Below, piece after piece: positions 11,401-24,700 of a DNA stretch of 64,000 nucleotides. The notes beneath the pieces were generated by a model. That model was not told the origin of the DNA. It saw nothing but the letters and a program-made list of their open reading frames with translations, and searched no databases. The stretch's first letter is position 1, and each line of letters begins with the position of its first letter. The position numbers and the translations under genes were made by a program. This DNA comes from Bactericera cockerelli (lineage: Eukaryota; Arthropoda; Insecta; Hemiptera; Triozidae): the NCBI GenBank assembly GCA_024516035.1, contig CM044962.1, positions 10,302,207-10,366,206 on the forward strand, written 5' to 3'.

Positions 11401-14400
11401 TTATCTTTAAAAGTACCGAAACGCATTTTTCTTTCACAAATGTGTTGAAGTTGACCTTGGAATAAAATGGAAATATTTGGAAATATCGAACCCGGAATTT
11501 TTTTTTTTTATCCAAAACAAAAATGTGCCTTTATTCAGACGAGTTTAAGTAATGTGACATCACGGTTGTGATACTGACAGCCGTATTTATGAACAGAAAA
11601 CGCCGTTTGAGCATGGTCTGAAGCATGATTTCCTTTAATATTATTGGCCAATACCTTGCTTGAGACAGTGCTCAGACAAAATTCGCTGTTGTGAGAAATA
11701 CGGGTGTGAGAAATTCTTTGTGATAAACTTTACCAATTAATTTTATTCTCAAGTTGTGCTACCTGATGAACGAGCGGATGCTTCTGGGACAGGCACAGAA
11801 TATGCGTGAGCCGCAACACGTAGCTGCTCTCCACCTCGCCTCCGTTCTGCAGGATGATCTGCTTCCACACCTCCACCTGAGCCACCTCCTCCTGCTGCTT
11901 GTCATACTCCACCACCAGGAACACGCAGCCCAGGAGACACTTCTCTGGCGGCACTGCAAGGTTTATTTATTATACAGAAAGAAATTATTTTATACAAAAA
12001 GAAATAGAAATGTAAAGGATAGTAATTATAATTAACACAAAAACTAGAACAAGCTGCATCCCACGACACAAGGACCATACTTCATAGGTGTGGCCCTTAG
12101 TGTGAGATGACGTTGAACCATTTTTACTTGTCATGTAATAAAAAATAAAAAAAAACCGGCTGACCCTATACTATATAATTACAAATTTACCCTCACTATG
12201 AAATAATTATAGGGTGGCGTCATCGTGAACGCTAGTAGCCAAACGGTGGAGGAACTTTATTTATTTATTTCCAAGGTGTAGAATGCACAAGTTATACATG
12301 TTATGTCTAGTACTAGTGTACACCTGAGCCACCTCCTCTACCCAGTAGACACTTCTCTAGTGGCACTGCAAGGTATAATAATATATAAATGTGTTCCTTT
12401 GTGTTATAAAATCACAACTTTAGTAGATACAGTGACTCCTTTGTGAACGTGAACATAATAACGCCAGTCCTGAAATTTGCTTGATGTTATTAAACGGTTC
12501 CAGTTGCATCATCTTCTTCAGATAGGCCCAGGTTTTTTAGTGGATGGAAATCCCACTCCCCATGGTTTCCGGGTGTCTTTTAAAGAATTTTTCTCCTAAG
12601 CCTCTCAAAAGAAAAAGAGTAGCTCCATCATCGGGCACTATAAATAAGGCAATATTATTATTATTATTCACCATGTCGACTTACATTTAATATTCGGGTT
12701 ATGCCCGTAGAACTGCGCCCTCTGCTGGTGCTGCATCTGTTGCTGATGCTGCGCGCTGACGGACTGGCCCGCTGCTGACTTGGCCAGCACAGCCGCCACA
12801 CGCTGTGCTGCACTGTGCCCTCCCCCGGCGGAACGGGAGGATGACGTCACTATCTGCTGACTCAAGCGAGGGGGGGTCACCACGGGCGTCTGCTGAGGCA
12901 CACTCGGTGGTGCTGACTGAAATAATATAATTAGTATTAAATTATTGATTAATATAGACAGTTAGACATATTAGGTACAGTACAATAATACATAATAATG
13001 ACAAAGAAAAAGACAAAAATAGGAACAATTGAAATAATAAAAGATAAAACGAAAAAAAAAGATAAATATATACAGTTATACAACCATATGACCTAAATAG
13101 GTGGGGGTGGGGTTATTGCCTATGGCAATCTTTTCCACCAAACTCTTTGAAATAGAGCAAGTTAAGTTATTTTTTTATCTTAATAAAAAAGTATACTATC
13201 TGATTTTCTACCACCTAACTCTCACAGTCTCATTATTATGTGGTCACATACTCAAATAAATGAGGAATAAATAACACATTGGGTGGGATTCGAGTTCGAA
13301 CCAACGGATCCCTATGCTATCTGGATTACCAGATTAGCGCCTTAACCACTTATGAGTCCTTGTCAGGCAGTATAAATAACATGATATTATTATTGATACT
13401 ATTATCACAAGTTCGAAGTAGGAGGTGCTAAACCAAGCTCTTTAAAAAAAATCATCTCGTTAAAAAATTGTTAGCACAAATTTGATTTGATAGCATGATT
13501 TGACGTTGGATCAACGATTATGAGGACTTTAGCTTTTTTAAATCTAATTCAATCCTTTTAGAAAGGAAGCAGCTGGCTAGGTTGTTGTTGTTGTTGTAGC
13601 CAGCTTGGCTACAGCTGGAGGGGTGAGTGATGGTTTCCAGTCAACTTGACTTCAAAGTTGGCTCGTCCTGAACCACATATTTCTATGTGCGATCAACCAT
13701 CATGAGGACTTGGACTTTTCTTTATAAGCCATTAAACCTTTAGGAAACTGCAAGCTAGCCTGGCTTGTAAGGGTTGGCTGGTCTGTTATCTGTTTATTGT
13801 CCTCTAGCGGGACACTGGTCTTCTCCCTGTTTAACGTCCCCCAGTCAGACTAGCTAGCTAGGTAGGGGGTTTGCTCTGTCTGTCAACTCACAAGACAGAG
13901 AGAACCATTCCCCTCGTGCTGATTTCAAGAACACCAACAGAGAGGCGCACACGGGCGGCCTGGCTGGACTAACCTGATAGAGTTGGGTGGAAGAGACCGG
14001 ATGGGTGGATTGCAGCTGGGCCTGATGGTGGGCCGTCATGAGACGCAGCTGACCAGCGGCGCTTGCATCCTAGATGTGTTCAATACGGGACTTTAGCACG
14101 GTGCAAAACAAAACTATCTACCATAGAGTTACGTAACATTCAGAGAGATACAGAGACAGGAAGAAGGTGGTTTGAAAATTGAAAGACATGATAATATTAT
14201 GAATGGCGGTAAGGATTTACAGCCGTATTTATGAACAGAAAACGCCGTTTGAGCATGGTCTGAAGCATGATTTCCTTTAATATTATTGGCCAATACCTTG
14301 CTTGAGACATTGCTCAGACAAAATTCGCTGTTCATAAATGCGGGTGTTAGTAGCCAGCACAAGTATCTCGACCCGGCCGGCATCGGCAATAAGAGAAATT

Positions 14401-14434
14401 GTTACAGGCGTACTTGTGAACAGAACGGGTCTTG

Positions 14435-14493
<59 letters not shown>

Positions 14494-17400
14494 GCGCTTT
14501 AACTCTGCTGGAGCAGGTCGTTCGCGCCGTAATCAAGATTTGGCCTTGCATATTTTAAAAGTTTTTTATAGGTAAAAAATTTCCTTCATCTGACCAGCAT
14601 CTAGTAATGAGCCAAGTATGCTGGCCGCAAAAGTTTTAAAAGTTATCATATTTGTGTTACTCACTTTCATGATATCACAACTACGCAAACTTGCTTTATT
14701 AGATCTAACGCTTAAACCGGGACTCGAACCAGCGACCTCCGAGTTACAAGTCCGCCACCTTATCGATCAAGCTACTGAGGTCGGTGGACTTGCATATTTT
14801 TATATAAAGAGAGACAAAAGCCAAATAGCTTTATTTCTATTAGACAGTTTAATCATGAACTAGACAAACAATTTTATACACAAACAAATGGCTAATCACC
14901 CATTACGTTCACGAATTAATCGGTCTGTTAGTGTCTATGGAATCCATAGTACGAGTATTATGTTCATAATCACGGCTGTGTCTGAGAGTAACAGAAAGAG
15001 AAAGTGAGAGTGAGAGAAGATACATTAACGAATAGTACCAGAAAATAAGAAATGACATAAGTATAGACATAAGAAGTAATTACAAAGGAAAAGATAAATG
15101 CAATGTACATGGTGACTAATGGACAGATTGGCCATAGGCCATTTGATCATGTATAAAACTGTTCGTTAAGTTCTTGATTGAATCAATCCATTAGCAACTA
15201 TGCAAAATAGGGGTTAAGAAAATCGAATAACAGTTGGAGAAAGAGGGATAGATATATTTTTATTCTAGAAATACAAAATAACATGTATAATTCTCTAAAC
15301 AAGAAAAAGTCAAAATCTTCGGTACTGAAAATAAATTGTTAGATTTTTGACATGACTGCAAGTCGGTCCATCAAAAACAACTTGATTTCGAGTAGACCGT
15401 TCTAACCACTATTTGTATGAAAGTTACATAATAATCCAGATAAGATAAAAACATAGAATAAAAAAACAAAGAAAAATAGCAATAAAAACAAAAAATTAAT
15501 TTAAAAAACAACTTGAGTTAGTCTACATTTTTCATGCTGAATAGATTGAGAGATATTTTATTAGTTTAGTCATCTTCTATTTTGTAAAGTAAATTTCGAA
15601 CAAGACGAGGTTTAGATAACTCCAGTCCAGATCAATACTGAAAAAGTTTCATCTCCTGAAAATGTTCATAACAAAATAAGAGAGGAAAAGGAAGAAGTAA
15701 ATAAAACAATACAGAATTATTCAAAGATTAAAAGAAGCACTTATAAATTAATAAGGTGAATACGAATAATAAAAGGTAAGAATGATGTTAGGTAATACAA
15801 AGAGAAAAAAAAGTAAAAGAGGAAGGCGGGTTGGATTGGCAAAAGATAAAAATAAGGAAAGTAAAAATATAACTCATAAATGGAGGGTAAAATCCTAGGA
15901 TGTGTATGAATGGACAATTGGACACAGAGAGGTAATGAAAGAGGAAAAAAAAAGGATTTAAGATAAGGAGGTAGGCCTAATATAAGATAACATAAAAAAG
16001 GAGGTTTTGGGAAAAGATAAAGAGCAAGCAGGAGCCAAGGGAAAAATTAGAGAGCCATTAATTAACCACCAACACAAAATTATGTTCAACGGGAGTCAAA
16101 AAAGTTCACCTTTCGTAAAATCGTTTTTGTCAAATCTTGTGAAACACTTAGTTCTAACCTAACGATTTAGGTAGTGAAAGAAAGGGAGGAGGAAGGTGCT
16201 CCCTCATACAAGAAAATATCAGGGAGCGTTATGTATACTGGTTCTTAGTTAGCATTTTAAAAGCACTCAGAAAAATCACGATATTAATACTATATGTTAG
16301 TAAAACGATTAACTTTCAAGAGGAGGTCTATCGATCTAAACAATATCAATAAAAGCCTCAGAGTAACTCAATTGATTCAAGAGTAAACCTTATCTAGACA
16401 TTATAGAAAAAATAATTGATTAAGTAATGACTGCTAATTAGTCATCCGCGTATGAACTAACTATAATGCTTGATAAGTCTTCTCTACAAGTAATCCGAAC
16501 AAAATGTGTAACATACATTTCACATAGTTATTATTGTTAGTAAGAAAGAGGGGGCACAAATATCTTTATATCTGCACAAAAGAGGGGGGCACTAACTCCT
16601 CGAGGCAAACACACGTCATGGCCCCACCTTCTCTCCCTCAGGGGAGAGGGGGTGTTACCTGAACAGGGGACAGGATTGTGAGGGGCGGAGGAGGGGTGGG
16701 GGTGGGCGGCCGACTAGCGCCCTGGGGGGGTAGACACCCCTGCAGCCGGTTGCTCAGCATATTGGCGAGGGCGGTTTTCGTTTTCGAGTTAACGAGGGCG
16801 CCCCCGCCGCCGGTTGGGGAAGAGTTGTGATGGTGCACGGGCGTCGACGACGAAGGTACAGTGCTCTGCTGAGTTGAACGAGGGAGAGAGTGAGGAAGTA
16901 AATACACCGAGAGAGTCGAACCCAAAGGAGGGAAAAATAGAGAGAGCGACAAAAAGGCATAACAACTATTATGAAACACCAATCCTGAAAACTGAGTTGG
17001 CTGGGAAAAATATCGTTATTCTTTATTTAATGTGATATAAAAAATAGAATAGTTGAAAGGGACAAACAAACAAGATAAAGAAAATGAAGCAAGTGATATT
17101 AATTGTTCATCAATTTTACGTAAGAACTATCAAGAATTCAGTCCAGCAACCAGTTGAAACCACTAACAAAAAATCCCAACACCACTTGTATTAGTTTTCC
17201 GCTCACCACGTTAATAACCGATAGTATTTCGTCATTATAGTACATAATTTATTAATTTCTAATAGTACCTAACTATAAAATAATTCATTTTATTATTTAG
17301 ATAATTTATATCGAAATCCATGACAACCCTGTAAGATTTTTTATGAACGTTTGATGAATTTTAATAGCTCTAAAGAAAATAGATAAACTTTGAGGGTGAA

Positions 17401-20400
17401 GCTTGTATTATGTAACACGTAACACAAAATTCTGTTGCAGATAACATTTTCAGAAGATTTTGATTTGAACAAAGGAAAATAATATGTATAAGGATTTACA
17501 TTCAATACAAGGCTAATCCAGGAATAATCACTTTAACTCCAGGAAATAAAAATCAAAACATGCGAATTATACGAACGCAAGACGGATTTTTTCCTTTTAA
17601 CTCCAAGCGGCTGAAATTGGTTGAACTTAATTTTTTTCTCACTAAATAAGTACCACAAAAATGTATGGGAGAACATTCCCGAAGGGAAGAGACCCAGAGG
17701 AAGACCGAAATCAGGATAGTAGGATCAAGAGAGAAAAGATATGGTGATATGTGACAAAACAGCAGAAAACGCACATGACAGAGGCAAAACACGGGCGAAG
17801 CATAATACCGACTGAGGTATGCTTGACCTACTAATAAAATGATTTTTTTTTTTTCCAATGAATATTTATTTAAAGAGAGGTCTGTAACATTCAGAGTCCT
17901 TGCCCGAAAAAAGATTGAATACGAGTAATCCTGTGCGATGATTAGTCTTGGATACACCTTTTATCGAATGTAACCTTATACTGTTTTATTTTATTCAAAT
18001 TAAAAATCTTTGAATATAGCCTACAACAGAAATTCCATCACTTTTCAGGCGTATGAAAATACATGACTTGAAAAGGGAAAAGAACCCTGCAAATATGTCC
18101 AGTAGTGTATTTGAAATTCTGAATCATAATAATAATATCGCCTTATTTATACTGCCCGATTAGGACTATTAAGTCCCATTATTCCAGCAGTAAGCCCAAG
18201 ACGTATTATAATGTGGTAAAAATCCCAGATGGGAAGATAACTTGTCTTGTCCCGGCTGGGTTTCGAACCCGTGACCTCTGGAATCTCTGGATTCACAGAG
18301 TGCCGCCTTTGCCACTGAGGTACCGGGACAGACAATCATACATTTGATGATGCAGTTTTAAGTTCATCGGCTGGATGAGAATCTCAACTTTTTTCTCAAT
18401 ATTATTCAAACAAGTCTGGAATTCACTGTTTACTGCTTCTCTTATGTAATTAGCCAATGAGTTAAAACAGAAAAGAGAGAAGTTATATTAGACGTTCAAT
18501 AGTTCATGAATATCAGAACATACCGAGATAGAAGAAGGCTCTCTAAAGAACAAAATCCGATGTCATGTTTTTTAATCATCTTCAATAACACCAGTGAATC
18601 CTACAGTCAATTATATCAAATAATCAAGTACATTTAAATAAAATGATGATGAAAAAAATCTAAGAGATAAACCCAACACCGGATATAGGTAATACTTAAT
18701 CCGACTTTACAAAATTTTACCAACCAAATCAAATTCACGAGACAACAACAAATACATACTTTAATTGTAATAAATACTCAGAACATAGTGTGTATTTCTT
18801 TAGTTGGTTTCTGACGTTACCAGGTATTCGAATTTTATCATATGATTATTTTTTTTTTTTTTTTGCTATTCGTTTCCAACGTTGATGCCCCTTTAGTTAT
18901 TTAGGCTGGTATGCAGAGACGATTTTGTAATCCCTATAGGGTTCACTGTAGGGTGGTCCCGAGCTTGCTATAGGGAATTCTTCGACCTTGACAATGATTT
19001 ATTAAAGAAACATCTGAATGCACATGCGCACAGGCGCTTTAAACAGACGTCTCTGAATAACAAAATCAGCTGAAGGGACAAATGACCCAGGCATCCCTAC
19101 AGTGAGGACTCTGCATACCACCTTTAGCATTTAGTAAACAAATCACCTTCCCTCCAAAACCAACTTAGGAAATACAGAGTACAATATAAAATTCTACAAT
19201 ACGAAGCAATAAAATTAAGAAGTACGCCTTGAACAAATACTTTATACCAAACAACTTTGTCATACAAAAATTGATAACCTTTCCAAAAAAGAGAAGAAAG
19301 AGTTGTGCAAGATAGAGAGCGCAATACTTACGTTCAGGTCAGAGCCAGGGTGAGCAGATACAAGGTCGGGAGTAGTGAGGGATTGAGCTGCAGCTTGTGT
19401 TTGTTCCATGACCTAGAACAAGAAATGGAGCAAATGTCAAAGAAAGCCATAAATTAATTGATTTTTCTTAAATACATTTTTTTATACATATAAACTTACG
19501 GGAACTACCCATTCATACAAGTTTTCCCTACTTAACACTACAATCTTAATATAATAAGAAATATCCTAGCTTGAAATTTTTTTTGAAAATTGAAAAAAAA
19601 ATCTCTTGAAAAAAAATTGTCACATACGTAAAAATCTCGTAAGTGCATACTATTTTGACATGTTTTGCTCTTTTTTGGCAAAACGACATGAAAGAACCAA
19701 ATTTTGTAATACAACATAAAATTCTTATTCAAGCCTCATGGAGCTGGAAAAATAAAATAATGTTTTTTAGCTCCAAAAATCTTGCCCGGACAGTCACTCG
19801 TCCCAGTACTATTCACAAACGTCACTCAACTTCTACTAATCTGACAAGAACTCATGCATTCAACGTGGTAAAGACACTAGACATGATTTTTTTTTTAAAT
19901 TCAGTAGCCATGAAACAGGAGCTACTGTAGACGCTTGTGGTCTGTGTTGTAGCCTGCCCATCCCATAGTATGCCTCCCCTCTGATGGACAAGAAGTGACA
20001 CAATACTTCCCAATTAGGTGCTGGGTCAACATGAGCGCACCGGAAGGTATCCCATACAAACAATTGTAACCAAATTAAGAATACAATTTTTTGTCGGCAC
20101 GGTGGATCGAACACGGGACCTCCCGCATGGCAAGCGAGTGCTTAACCACTGAGCTAATCGCGCGCTCTATTTTATTAATTACATATTTGTCTTCACTATT
20201 TCACTGCACTGCAGGATGTCTTGCATCGAGTAGCCAAAGCTGTACGAGAGGCGCAATCCTTGTGAACAAATCAAAATCGGTTGGCAAGGAAATAATCTTG
20301 AAAACACCCGAGAGATCAGAAGATACGTGCTAAAAAGTTATTCCAAGTGAGACCCCACAAAATAAGGGTAATTTTGGTACAGGTTCCAAAAAGTTTCATA

Positions 20401-21691
20401 GGAAAAACTTATTCTTAAAAAAAAAAATCATATCCCGTACCGTTTAGCCAGATTTTCCGAGCGCCACAGAAGGGTGGTCGAAACGTCGCCACTGGACGCA
20501 CCAATATCAACGAAAAGTTTCATTATCTCCCTAATAGAAGTCTACATGCAAAATTTCAAGTCTCTAGCTTATACCGTTCTTGAGATATTTTGTTTATAGA
20601 CAGACACACGGACCAATGCCTGAAACTATGGAAAAAGGACCGAATTATGAAACAGGACTAGATTTAATCTAAGTGGACACTATCCTTTAACACGCTCTCT
20701 AGTGGGAATTTCAACCAATCACAGCCCACTATACATATTCTGCTGCTATTCAGCGCCTGAATCAGCTGATAGTGTCCACTTAGATTGAATCTAATCCTGT
20801 TTCATAATTCGGCCCTTAGGCTCTCTCTGGAGGAGACCTTATATTATATTTTGTCACTGATGACTGATATCTGACTATCAATTTTATTTATTTTTTCCTA
20901 GTTAGTGTACTGATATTTAATGGGATACTTTCATCCCGCGTCTAAAATAAACTATGGCACCTATCTCTTTTTGAGATTTTATCCACAATTTGTATTTAAC
21001 TATCAATTTTTTTTTGGGTGATTCTATTACTTTTCTTTCTATAGGATAAGGAAAGTCAGAAGCATTGTCTTAACAAGTGGAGCTCTGATGCACTAACCTG
21101 ATAATAATAATTTCGTGTCCGTGAGATAGGTATTGATACCTAAATCACGGTGGTGAGAGGATTACATGGACGCCCAAATCCAATATCTAGGCTCCTTTCA
21201 TGTCCATTGATTCTATTTGGTTTTAACGTCCTGACTTGAGGTAGACAGGACGGGGGTTTTACCCTCCATTCGCTGGGAATCTTACCAGCTACCCACATTA
21301 ACCTCACCCAGCCTGGGTAGGGCCGGAATTGCCAGCCTCACATGATCGGAGGGAACAGAATTTTCTGTGCGAAAAGTCTGCTCCAACCGGGAATCGAACT
21401 CGGGATCTCTGGACTACGGGCAGTAGTCACAACCGTTACGCCACGGAGGCTGGCGTACTAACCTGATTATACAGAGGAGTGGTAGACGGCTTCGCCTGCT
21501 GCTGCTGCTGCACTAGCTGTTGTTGCTGCTGCAGTAACTTGGCCATCTGCTGCCGCTGCTTGAGTTGGATCAGCTCCATGCTGACTCCTCCAGCACCCAC
21601 TTGTTGCACCACTGAGGAGCACATTCAGCAAAATAAAAATAAGAGAGAGAGAGAGGGAGAGGGAGAAGGAGAGAGAGTGAGAGTGGGAGTG

Positions 21692-21753
<62 letters not shown>

Positions 21754-24700
21754 CAAAAGAGAGAGAGAGAGAGCGAAAGAGAGAGAGAGAGAAAGAGAGA
21801 GACAGAGATAGAGAGAGAGAGAGAGAGAGAGAAAGAGATATAAGACATATTGAACTGCTGCAGTAAAAAAACTTTTCAGTCTTAACTTGTCAATATAAAC
21901 AAGGTACACTGGAGAGCACAATTAGAGGATCGCAAGCTGTTTTCCCCCTTTAAAATTGTCTATTTCCTTGTGGCTACAAACTGTTGCAACTACTGGTGTA
22001 GATAATTTTCAGATGATATTTGTTTTTTTTTTTTAATAATAATAATAATATCGCCTTATTAATACTGCCCGATTAAGACTATTAGAGTCTCATTATTCCA
22101 GCAGTAAGCCCAAGACATATTATGATGTGGTAAAAATCCCAATTAAGAGGATAACTTGTCATGTCCCGGCTGGGTTTCGAACCCACGAACTCTGGAATCT
22201 TTGGATTCACACAGTGTCGCCTTTACCACTGAGCTAGCGGGACACACTAGATAAAAGATAAAATTGCGAAAATGATTGCACCTCATGGAGAGGAAAATGT
22301 AAACTTGCAAAACACAGGATTTTAGAGAACACACTCAGTTAACTGTTTATTTTTATTTTTTATTTTTAATTTGAAAGGTAAGTGTTCCCTGGAACCACTT
22401 TCGCATTACTTGAAGGGACTTTATCTTTACATCCATGCCATTCTGGAAACGAAAAATGTCGGTCAGAAATTTCCGCTCCGGCCGGGATTCGAACCCGCAA
22501 CCTCCGGGTCAGTAACCAATGCTCTTAACCACTCAGTCACGGAGGTCGTGGTTAAGAGATAATCAATTATTTTGATTATCTTCGATTTTTTCTTCAAAAT
22601 ACAAACAAATACCTAAAGTTCTCATTTTAGGTACTTGTGTTCTCTCCTTATGAAATAAAAGCACACACGACCTTATGAAATTTTTATGAAATAAAAACTT
22701 CATAAAAGATATGAAATAAATAAAAGAACAATGTATGAAAAAGATCAGGGTCGGAACTACTTACCCCCACCTTGCGGCGGCACACCACCAGGCCCGGACT
22801 CGACGCCCTGAGGAGCGGGCCCCGGGGCCCCCTGGGCCCCCCCGGCCGAGGCAGGGTTCCAGGTGAAGGTGGGCCCCGGGCCTGGCTTGTGGCCCTGCAG
22901 CACGTGCTGCACCGGGCCCGGGACTCGAACCTGCAGACTCGAGGCCCCCGGGCCCTGCTGCTGCTGCTGCAGGATGATCTGGGGAAGACGAGTTCAATTA
23001 TGATTAGTCTTCTTTTACTCTGTCTTATCCCGCTCAAGCAGGGTCGACGTTGTTCAACCTCATGGTTGAGGTTGATTGATTTTGGCACATTTTTTTACGG
23101 CTCCTCCGTGGCGTAATGGTTGTGACTACTGCCCGTAGTCCAGAGATCCTGAGTTCGATTCCCGGTTGGAGCAGACTTTTCGCACAGAAAATTCTGTTCC
23201 CTCCGATCATGTGAGGCTGGCAATTCCGGCCCTACCCAGGCTGGGTGAGGTTAATGTGGGTAGCTGGTACGATTCCTAGCGAATGGAGGGTAATACCTCC
23301 GTCCTGTCTAACTCAAGTCAGGACGATAAATCCAAATAGAATCAATGGACATGAAAGGAGCTTAGACATTGGATCTGGGCGTCCATAATATAATCCTCTC
23401 ACCACCAGAATTATTATTATTAGTAATTCTTTTTTATCCTCATTATTTAGTGGTAATTTTGATTATCTTGAAGGTCATCATAGCAATATTAAAGAAGAAA
23501 AAAGTTTCAATTCAAAGAATTCCCATTACAGAGATCTATTGGGACGGTAAGATTCGCTGGGATTCGTACTCGGGACTTTCCACATGGGAAGCGAGTACCT
23601 TAACACTGAGCTATCCGTCCGCTTACTAGCGGACCAAAAGCTCCTGTCAAGTCTCTGTCAACACCAAAGTCCTTGGCAGGTAGTTCAAGCAATAGTACCA
23701 CCTTGTAGACTGAAAAGAATGATGAAAATTGGAAATTCGTAATACTCAGCTGAGCTAGGCTCTACAGTTGTGACATAATAATAACACAGAGAAACCTTCA
23801 CACCTAATTATTGAGAAATTCCCAGCCTCCGTGGCGTTACGGTTGTGACTACTGCCCGTAGTCCAGAGATCCTGAGTTCGATTCCCGGTTGGAGCAGACT
23901 TTTCGCACAGAAAATTCTGTTCCCTCCGAACATGTGAGACTGGCAATTCCGGCCCCACCCAGGCTGGGTGAGGTTAATGTGGGTAGCTGGTACGATTCCC
24001 AGCGAATGGAGGGTAATACCCCCGTCCTGTCTAACTCAAGTCAGGACGATAAATCCAAATAGAATCAATGGACATGAAAGGTGCCTAGACATTGGATCTG
24101 GGCGTCCATATAATCCTCTCACCACCGTGATGTGGGTATCAATACCTATCTCACGGACACGGAATTATATTATTTTATCCTCATTATTGAGTGGTAATTT
24201 TTATTCTCTTGAAGGTCATCATAGCAATATTAAAGAAGAAAAAAGTTTCAATTCAAAGAATTCCCATTACAGAGATCTATTGGGACGGCCAGATTTGGTG
24301 GGATTCGTACTCGGGACTTTCCACATGGGAAGCGAGTACCTTAACACTGAGCTATCCGTCCGCTTTCTAGAGGACAAAAGCTCCTGTCAAGTCTCTGTCA
24401 ACACCAAAGTCCTTGGCAGGTAGTTCAAGCAATAGTACCACCTTGTAGACTGAAAAGAATGATGAAAATTGGAATGCCAAAAAAAGAGAATGCCAAAGGC
24501 ATTATCACCACCCTTGATCAAACTTTGTTTACCTTTCAGTATTTATACCTTTTCACTGTACCTGTATACAAAAAATTGTACATAAAGATTGATCAAAATT
24601 GTTGAATAAATTCGCAATACTCAACTAAGCTAAGCTCTACAGTTGTGACATAATAATAACATAGACAAACCTTCACACCTGATTATTGAGAAATTTGTAT

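Noticed and set aside
21479..21921. Arg/Glu- and Leu/Ser-rich ORFs on both strands
   Set aside because: Translation of the (GA)n microsatellite.
22684..23088. Two GC-rich ORFs (Arg/Gly/Pro rich) over exon 22765-22978
   Set aside because: The frame that splices correctly is IILQQQQQ...; the others are by-products of high GC.
23968..24423. 151-codon ORF
   Set aside because: Lies wholly in SINE B and the duplicated repeat block; no family resemblance.
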